A stretch of DNA of 64,000 bases from Dyella choica. Its GTDB lineage: Bacteria > Pseudomonadota > Gammaproteobacteria > Xanthomonadales > Rhodanobacteraceae. The stretch covers positions 53,857 through 117,856 of the forward strand of contig NZ_RYYV01000015.1 of NCBI RefSeq assembly GCF_003977665.1, in the 5' to 3' direction. Below the pieces are notes generated by a model. That model saw nothing but the letters and a program-made list of their open reading frames with translations, was not told the origin of the DNA and searched no databases. Position 1 is the first letter of the stretch, and the number at the start of each line of letters is the position of its first letter. A program made the position numbers and the translations under genes. Of this stretch, positions 59,766-64,000 are shown in pieces.

Positions 59766-60104
59766 TCAGCATCCTCGACGTGCAGGCTGCGCACAGACAG
59801 GTACCGGCGCGCATTGGCCAGCATCGGCACAACAGTTTTCGGTGAGGTAAGCGATCAAGGAGGTCATCCGGTCGAAGTTGGCGGTAACTCGGATGACTCG
59901 TCCTTCGCGCTGGTCCTGCACCAGGTCGGCAGCTCGCAATACATTCAAATGTGCCGTCAACGTGGCCGGCGGCACCTCCAACTCGTCGCGCAGTTCGCCA
60001 ACGGACATGCCATCAGGGCCTGCTTTCACGAGTCGGCGGTACGCCGACAATCGCGTTTCATGACTCAGCGCATTGAGCGCTGCCAAGGCGTTGCCCACTT
60101 TCAT
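59766..60104 (-). CDS. arsR: ArsR family arsenite-responsive repressor
   Basis: A 112-residue winged-helix repressor ('ALSHETRLSAYRRLVKAG', 'MSVGELRDELEVPPATLTAHLNVL', 'LVQDQREGRVIRVTANFDRM'). The C-terminus has C91, C92 and C98 (C-C-x5-C in 'ENCCADAGQC'), the spacing of the As(III) site described for the Acidithiobacillus ferrooxidans type ArsR, rather than the E. coli type site in the recognition helix. It would sense arsenite and release its own promoter. A strong sigma-70 promoter is just upstream, possibly giving a leaderless message. It is the first gene of an arsR-arsC(-ATP-grasp) unit. Confidence 0.93.
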   Translation of the reverse strand: MKVGNALAALNALSHETRLSAYRRLVKAGPDGMSVGELRDELEVPPATLTAHLNVLRAADLVQDQREGRVIRVTANFDRMTSLIAYLTENCCADAGQCAPVPVCAQPARRGC

Positions 60105-60110
60105 ATTTCC

Positions 60111-60139
60111 ATTATTCCAGAATTATAAAATAATGTCAA
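60111..60139 (-). promoter_or_regulatory. arsR promoter with overlapping palindrome
   Basis: On the minus strand TTGACA (60139-60134) is followed by exactly 17 bases and AATAAT (60116-60111), a near-consensus sigma-70 promoter. The expected start point falls at about 60104, the first base of the arsR ATG. ATTCTGGAAT, a possible operator half-pair, lies between the boxes and the -10. The region is AT-rich. Confidence 0.75.
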
Positions 60140-60159
60140 AGCGCGCCTTCGCTGCCCGC

Positions 60160-60183
60160 AAAAAAGACGCCCGTGCGGGCGCC
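60160..60183 (-). terminator. Rho-independent terminator upstream of arsR
   Basis: Read on the minus strand: a 7-base stem with GCAC loop (plus one outer G-T pair), GGCGCCC/GGGCGTC, followed by six T. It would stop transcription arriving from the right before the arsR promoter. Read on the plus strand only four T follow, so it is mainly a minus-strand signal. Confidence 0.8.
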
Positions 60184-60611
60184 TTTTCGGGTGCGTAGAG
60201 AGAATGGGATTGTTCGGCCCATCTATGGGCCGGGCGAAAGCGCGGAAGGTCAGCCTTCGGCTGTCCAAATTTGTTCCTGGCTTGCTGTCCGATCTAGGTG
60301 CCAACCTCACATGCAAAGTCGACGATCGCCTACGCCACACACTCGCTGACGCCTGATACGTTGAGCCATTCACCAGCAACGCCAGTTTTCTGCAACGGAT
60401 TTTCTTCGGACTCTCGCAGCGAAAGGCCTATTGGCCATCGTTCACGCCCAGACTATGGCCCGCGGCCTCCATGATCACCTTCACGCCAGCATCACGCTCT
60501 GATGTGCCTGCTGAATCTTGGCAATGCACTCACCAACTTGGGTGAGCCGCAATGCTAGATTGCCCGCTCCATGGAATGAGCATCCACCACCAAAGACAAG
60601 GGGATATACGC
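60184..60611. other. Intergenic region before second secreted-protein gene
   Basis: A 428-base stretch. A 43-codon frame starting at 60225 is the only one of note and I do not accept it as a gene. The promoter of the secreted-protein gene should be near 60500-60590. Its ribosome site is AAGGGGA, about 12 bases before the ATG. Confidence 0.4.
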
Positions 60612-61070
60612 ATGACTATCAAACGCGCAGTGCTGGCGATGGGTTTTATCTGTTTTTCGAGCGCTGCCTTGGCGGGCACACCGGCCACCGGCTTGGGGAG
60701 AGCCTCGCCACACGCCCACGATTGGAGCACCGATCCAAACTGGCATGTGTACGTATTCGTTCTCAACGGGATTACCTATCTACAAGTCAACGATGCGCGC
60801 AATCGAGTGATTGGCGCAGTTGGCACGACGGGAGGACAATTCATCACCCTGCCGGTGGGAGAATTCGCGCAACAGGTGGGCACACCCCAACAGCCCGCGT
60901 CCATGACTTCAGCCATCCCGATGGCATCGCCGACCACAATCTACAATGACGGAAAGACGCAGCTGACCACCACGCCCATGAGCGACGGCACGGTGACCAT
61001 GCAAGCAGCCTCGACGCAGATGATGTGTGATCCGGTGGACTGCAATATCAAGGGCATCGCTTACCAATGA
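60612..61070 (+). CDS. Small secreted protein, paralogue B of a two-member family
   Basis: A 152-residue exported protein. Signal peptide residues 1-21 ('AVLAMGFICFSSAALAG'). The mature part starts 'TPATGLGRASPHAHDWS', then 'NWHVYVFVLNGITYLQVND', 'GAVGTTGGQFITLPVGEFA', a Ser/Thr/Pro-rich stretch, and ends with two Cys in 'MMCDPVDCNIKG'. Motif order and spacing match the protein at 46543-47025. ATG at 60612 has AAGGGGA upstream. It is convergent with the MASE1-type sensor at 61093-62691; the stop codons are 22 bases apart. No known family assignment. Confidence 0.75.
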   Translation: MTIKRAVLAMGFICFSSAALAGTPATGLGRASPHAHDWSTDPNWHVYVFVLNGITYLQVNDARNRVIGAVGTTGGQFITLPVGEFAQQVGTPQQPASMTSAIPMASPTTIYNDGKTQLTTTPMSDGTVTMQAASTQMMCDPVDCNIKGIAYQ

Positions 61071-61076
61071 ATGACG

Positions 61077-61112
61077 CCAACCATCCCCGCGATCAAACGT
61101 GGGGATGGTTGG
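61077..61112. terminator. Bidirectional hairpin between convergent genes
   Basis: A perfect 12-base stem CCAACCATCCCC/GGGGATGGTTGG with a 12-base loop, straddling the stop of the minus-strand MASE1 gene (61093) and seven bases past the secreted-protein stop. It has no T-run on either side. It probably ends both transcripts or protects their 3' ends. Confidence 0.6.
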
Positions 61113-62691
61113 GTTGCAGGAGGGACACGACCAGCCGCTGGCCATCACGCAGCATTCGGTCTCGTACTTGTCCTTCAAACGTTGCCGCCCGGTCATCAAT
61201 CGCTTTGCGTCCCATGCCACTGCTATGAATCCGTAGCCGCGGCAGCAATCCGTCCCAATCCACTTGCCGCACGCGCGCCGTATGCCCCCGCGTTTCGATC
61301 GTGATGACCAACCACGGACGTCCTCGCATACTGCAGCGAACCTTGACTTGGATTTCCGAAACTTCCTTCTTGGAGCACGCTTCCGCGATGGCTTCGGCAA
61401 CGATGCGATACACGGCCAGATTCATGCTGTGCGGAACGATGCTCAGCGGGCCGCGCAGATCGCACTTGTAGAGGATGCCGGCCTCTTGCAGCATCCGGGC
61501 AAGCGCCCCTTGCGTAAGCGTGCCAGGCAGCCCGCGTTCACGCAGCTGCGTCGGGTGAAGGCTATCCGTCAGGCGAATGAGCTGCTCCTGGGTATTTTGT
61601 GCCTGCCGGCGGTAACCCGCGTCATCGAGGACAGGTTGCAGGTGCTGCAACCGCCCGAGCATCAGGCTAAAAACACCGTTGAAGGAATCCCTGAGCTGCT
61701 CCAGGGCGAGAGCACTGGCCCGTAGCTGAGCCTCGCCAAGTGCTGCATTGCGCTGAGCTAAAGCCAAAGCCATACGCATGTCTATGCGCTCCTGCTGAGC
61801 GCGGCCATCCAGCATGGCAATACGAGCGCCGACGAGCAACATGGTGGTGATCGCCATGGCTACCAGCGTCTCGGCCTGAAGCGTTGCGTGATCATTCTGG
61901 GCAGGCATCAGCACGACTACGCCCAGACTCGCCAGCGTGCCGCCGGCAGCGGCCCCCGCCCAACCATGCCGCATGGCCAACACGACGACGGGAAGAAACA
62001 TAGCCATCTGCGACGCCACGCGGGCGTGTTCGTTGTGCAAGCCCAACCAACCAAGAAAGCCCAAGGCGGGAACGACGACAAACGTGCATTCGAGAAACAA
62101 ACGGCTATCCAGTACGTCGTGCCGCCACTGCCGTCCGTCTCGACGCGCAGCCGTAAAGCTTTGATGCACGACCAGAGCGATGGGAGCAACAGTAAGGGCA
62201 CCTACGAAATTGCCGAGCACCAATCTTGCGGTGACGTCGCCGTAATGGAGCACATAACCTGGAGGGAGAGGCGTAAGCCGAATTTGCGCGAGCGTAATGA
62301 CGCTCGCTATTCCCGCCACTATCAACGAACACAGCACCAGGGCCAGCATGTTGACGCCCTGGCGGTTTGGCAAGAGGTTCAAGCGCTCCCGGAACCACCA
62401 GACGACCGGAGCCTCCCACGTGAGCGACGGAATCAGGTTCACCAACGCCCACAGCAGCCCATATTGGTCGTAGCAAGTGACACTGACATAAGCCAGGCGA
62501 GTTGCCTCACCAACGAGGAGCGCGGGCCAGTATTTGTAGTCCACCAACACCAGCACGGCGAGGTGAAAACCGGTAAGGATGATCCAATGCGGGATCGAGC
62601 ACTGACGAAAGAGCACAAGCGCCGCGCAGTAAGCCGTCGCGACGCTGACGAACGGAATCCATTGACTGGCCCACTGCTCTCTACGCTGCAT
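61093..62691 (-). CDS. MASE1-type membrane sensor with degenerate histidine-kinase region (paralogue B)
   Basis: A 532-residue inner-membrane protein, paralogue of 44786-46447. The N-terminal 290 residues form about eight helices ('LTGFHLAVLVLVDYKYWPALLVGE', with 'YKYWPALLVGE' equivalent to 'YRYWPALALGE' in paralogue A). The kinase-like part keeps 'SLHPTQLRERGLPGTL', but the phospho-acceptor position reads 'LRDSF' where kinases have 'LHDTL', so His is replaced by Arg. The N-box reads 'AEAIAEACSKK' and the ATP-binding D-x-G-x-G is absent. It is probably a signalling pseudokinase acting by conformational change or by pairing with another kinase. Its gene faces the secreted-protein gene at 60612-61070. 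Confidence 0.85.
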   Translation of the reverse strand: MQRREQWASQWIPFVSVATAYCAALVLFRQCSIPHWIILTGFHLAVLVLVDYKYWPALLVGEATRLAYVSVTCYDQYGLLWALVNLIPSLTWEAPVVWWFRERLNLLPNRQGVNMLALVLCSLIVAGIASVITLAQIRLTPLPPGYVLHYGDVTARLVLGNFVGALTVAPIALVVHQSFTAARRDGRQWRHDVLDSRLFLECTFVVVPALGFLGWLGLHNEHARVASQMAMFLPVVVLAMRHGWAGAAAGGTLASLGVVVLMPAQNDHATLQAETLVAMAITTMLLVGARIAMLDGRAQQERIDMRMALALAQRNAALGEAQLRASALALEQLRDSFNGVFSLMLGRLQHLQPVLDDAGYRRQAQNTQEQLIRLTDSLHPTQLRERGLPGTLTQGALARMLQEAGILYKCDLRGPLSIVPHSMNLAVYRIVAEAIAEACSKKEVSEIQVKVRCSMRGRPWLVITIETRGHTARVRQVDWDGLLPRLRIHSSGMGRKAIDDRAATFEGQVRDRMLRDGQRLVVSLLQPNHPHV

Positions 62692-63394
62692 CCCCTACCC
62701 CTGAGTCCATGACGCGCGTGTGTCTGTTCCAGAAATCACACCGGCATGGGCGTGAACTCCAGGTGAAACCCTCCCCAGGGTTTCGGCTGGGGCATTGTAA
62801 CGTCCTCTGCTCCAAGGTATCGGTTCGATACGCTGTGCTGCGCGGTTGGTCATGAAGATGGGGCCGTGGCCGGCCCATGCTGTACCTAGGAAGTCAGGGA
62901 GTTTTTTTGCGGCTCGGTGGAGTCTATCCAATGGCCGTAACCTTGGATGTAGGCGACGCGATCGGCATCGCGGCGGTCGTCGAGGTCATTGCCTACATCG
63001 GCTATATCACAGAAGCGATATGCACTACGTGCAATCGAGTATGCAGCTAATCAGCGGGTGCTCGATGACTGGAGAGAGGCGGGATTGATCGGGCCAACCT
63101 TCGGCAGTCCAAATATGTTCCACGCGTTCGAATCGGGTGAGCTTGTCGATCACGGTCAGTCGCTCAACCGTCTAGCGGTCTTTGTTCTGCACTCCCAACC
63201 ATAACGCACATATCAAGCCGGTGAGCGCCTACATCGCACGCTCACGTCATCTGTTACGTTGGGGGCGTCACCGGCGCCAATCTGCTTGTGGACAACGCAG
63301 GTGACCATTGCAGCAATGCAGTGAAAAAAGCGCGGATCGCATGAGGTAGGACTCATACGACCCGCTAACCATCACCAACCTTGGAGCGTTGATC
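62692..63394. other. Long stretch without a supported gene
   Basis: About 700 bases. Several short open frames overlap. On the minus strand 62886-63050 a 55-codon stretch reads 'DVGNDLDDRRDADRVAYIQ' and 'GYGHWIDSTEPQKNS' but has no start codon and a stop just upstream; it may be a decayed gene end. On the plus strand 62989-63204 another short frame overlaps it. None is convincing. The region may be debris linked to the mobile element at the right edge. Confidence 0.4.
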
Positions 63395-63715
63395 ATGGCT
63401 ACCACACAGCATACGGCACGCGTACGCACATCTGAACCTTTCTGGCTCATCGACGAAAACCAGTTACACCTAGACCCCAAGGATGCCAAGCAACACACGT
63501 ACCTGATGAGAGTCTCAGGCGTGTCGCTGGCGATGGGCGTGATTCGGAATCTCTTGAGGCACAGCAATGCCCATCGCCGAACGAGGATAGCTGACCAGGT
63601 AACCGACGCCACCCTATGGCCATTCAGTCCAACGCAAGTGCAAGGCTTGCGCGCAGCGCTGTACTTCCTCCGCCGGCATAACGATGAAATGCTGAAAGAT
63701 GAGCGGAACGAATAA
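63395..63715 (+). CDS. Hypothetical protein
   Basis: A 106-residue protein, mostly polar, with a hydrophobic patch ('YLMRVSGVSLAMGVIRNLLRH') and an Arg/His-rich segment ('SNAHRRTRIADQV'). I do not recognise the family. TTGGAG lies nine bases before the ATG at 63395, and codon use looks coding. There is no signal peptide. It stands alone between the empty region and an IS3-type transposase end. Confidence 0.55.
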   Translation: MATTQHTARVRTSEPFWLIDENQLHLDPKDAKQHTYLMRVSGVSLAMGVIRNLLRHSNAHRRTRIADQVTDATLWPFSPTQVQGLRAALYFLRRHNDEMLKDERNE

Positions 63716-63932
63716 GTTGTTAGCGCACAGATGATTCTCTTTGCGGCACATCCGCTGGAGGCTGGTGTGCCGTACCAAGAAATCCGACTCTGGCCCTAAC
63801 GTTTACCCTAGCGTTTGAACCACTTCGAAACCGCCTTGGGAATCAACTTCTGGTTGATATTGCACGCTCAATCTCCGATGCCCGGCGAAAAGCGTCGGAA
63901 CCGCTGTAATGACCCAGCGGTTTCTGCACAGG

Positions 63933-64000
63933 TCAGGCCGCTAAAGCATAGGCCTCGTCGGGTGTTTTCATGCCGAGCGCCTGGTGAGGGCGCCGATGGT
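63933..64000 (-). mobile_element. IS3-family transposase OrfB, C-terminal end (rest outside window)
   Basis: The last 22 codons read 'HRRPHQALGMKTPDEAYALA' followed by Ala and a stop at 63933. This R-P-H-x-A-L-G-x-x-T-P-x-x-x-Y pattern is the typical end of the IS3-group integrase-core transposase. The gene continues beyond the right edge. The element's left terminal repeat should lie within about 100 bases to the left of 63933 but cannot be fixed without the other end. The 63716-63932 gap holds no gene. Confidence 0.8.

Noticed and set aside
60225..60356. A 43-codon plus-strand frame beginning MGRAKARKVSLRLSKF
   Set aside because: No ribosome site upstream, no recognisable fold, and the region otherwise looks like non-coding leader; too short to support alone.
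62886..63050. A 55-codon minus-strand frame with protein-like composition
   Set aside because: It has no start codon and a stop codon directly upstream; overlapping frames on both strands look equally plausible. Mentioned only as possible debris.
1..64000. CRISPR arrays, tRNA, rRNA and riboswitches
   Set aside because: No evenly spaced direct repeats and no tRNA-like or known riboswitch folds were noticed; the palindromes present are REP-type, with irregular spacing.

Overview
This 64 kb window is chromosomal DNA of a GC-rich gammaproteobacterium. The gene families (TonB-dependent receptor, S53 peptidase, many NarL-type regulators, H-NS with a lysine-rich tail, PoxB) and the dense intergenic palindromes suggest Xanthomonadales, most likely the Rhodanobacteraceae (Dyella, Luteibacter or Rhodanobacter type). 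That placement is an inference from gene content; no rRNA or tRNA gene was seen. Nearly all the DNA is coding. Nothing resembles a prophage, an integron or a CRISPR array; one IS3-type transposase end enters at the right edge.

Layout. 0-3.3 kb: a minus-strand operon of isochorismatase-type hydrolase, XapX membrane protein, YtcJ-type amidohydrolase and DoxX. 3.5-9.9 kb: a NarL response regulator, a histidine kinase, an MFS carrier and a very large periplasmic-propeller sensor kinase. 9.9-12.6 kb: NTF2-like, GST and DoxX genes with a divergent LysR regulator. 12.7-14.5 kb: pyruvate:quinone oxidoreductase PoxB; a second PoxB-like enzyme lies at 35.2-36.9 kb. 14.9-21.6 kb: TonB-dependent receptor, GntR repressor with a clear operator, trans-3-hydroxy-L-proline dehydratase and a secreted S53 peptidase, possibly a hydroxyproline or collagen-peptide locus. 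21.7-29.1 kb: acetoacetate-decarboxylase-like enzyme, two small proteins resembling the MbcA/ParS antitoxin domain, a NarL regulator, and two large TPR regulators in tandem. 29.5-35.2 kb: AraC regulator followed by a complete ytcA-mdtN-mdtO-mdtP type tripartite efflux operon.

37.4-40.5 kb is a scar: a second acetoacetate-decarboxylase-like gene is fused to a cytochrome c remnant and split by about 2.55 kb carrying a MITE-like palindrome, a GlcG/HbpS-type gene and a 14-helix MFS exporter. 40.9-44.5 kb holds a QseBC-like two-component pair, an MDR oxidoreductase and an H-NS-like small protein. 47.4-54.4 kb holds H-NS, a DHCW cupin, a GNAT enzyme, a three-gene FAD sugar/alcohol dehydrogenase complex (cytochrome-like, small and GMC subunits) and a DUF2278 protein. 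54.5-57.8 kb is a minus-strand polymorphic-toxin-like island (Stv-domain protein, SseB-like, small protein, deaminase-like CxxC protein). 57.9-60.1 kb is an arsR-arsC-ATP-grasp unit.

The most notable signal is a two-gene module present twice (44.8-47.0 kb and 60.6-62.7 kb): a MASE1-type membrane sensor whose kinase region has lost the phospho-accepting histidine, facing a small secreted protein of a shared family. Orientation and convergence are the same both times, which suggests an undescribed sensing pair. Three palindrome families occupy the gaps: a REPIN-like GTAGGCTGGG family (seven copies), a CTTTCGCTGGGATGA family and a CCCTCCCCT hairpin family.
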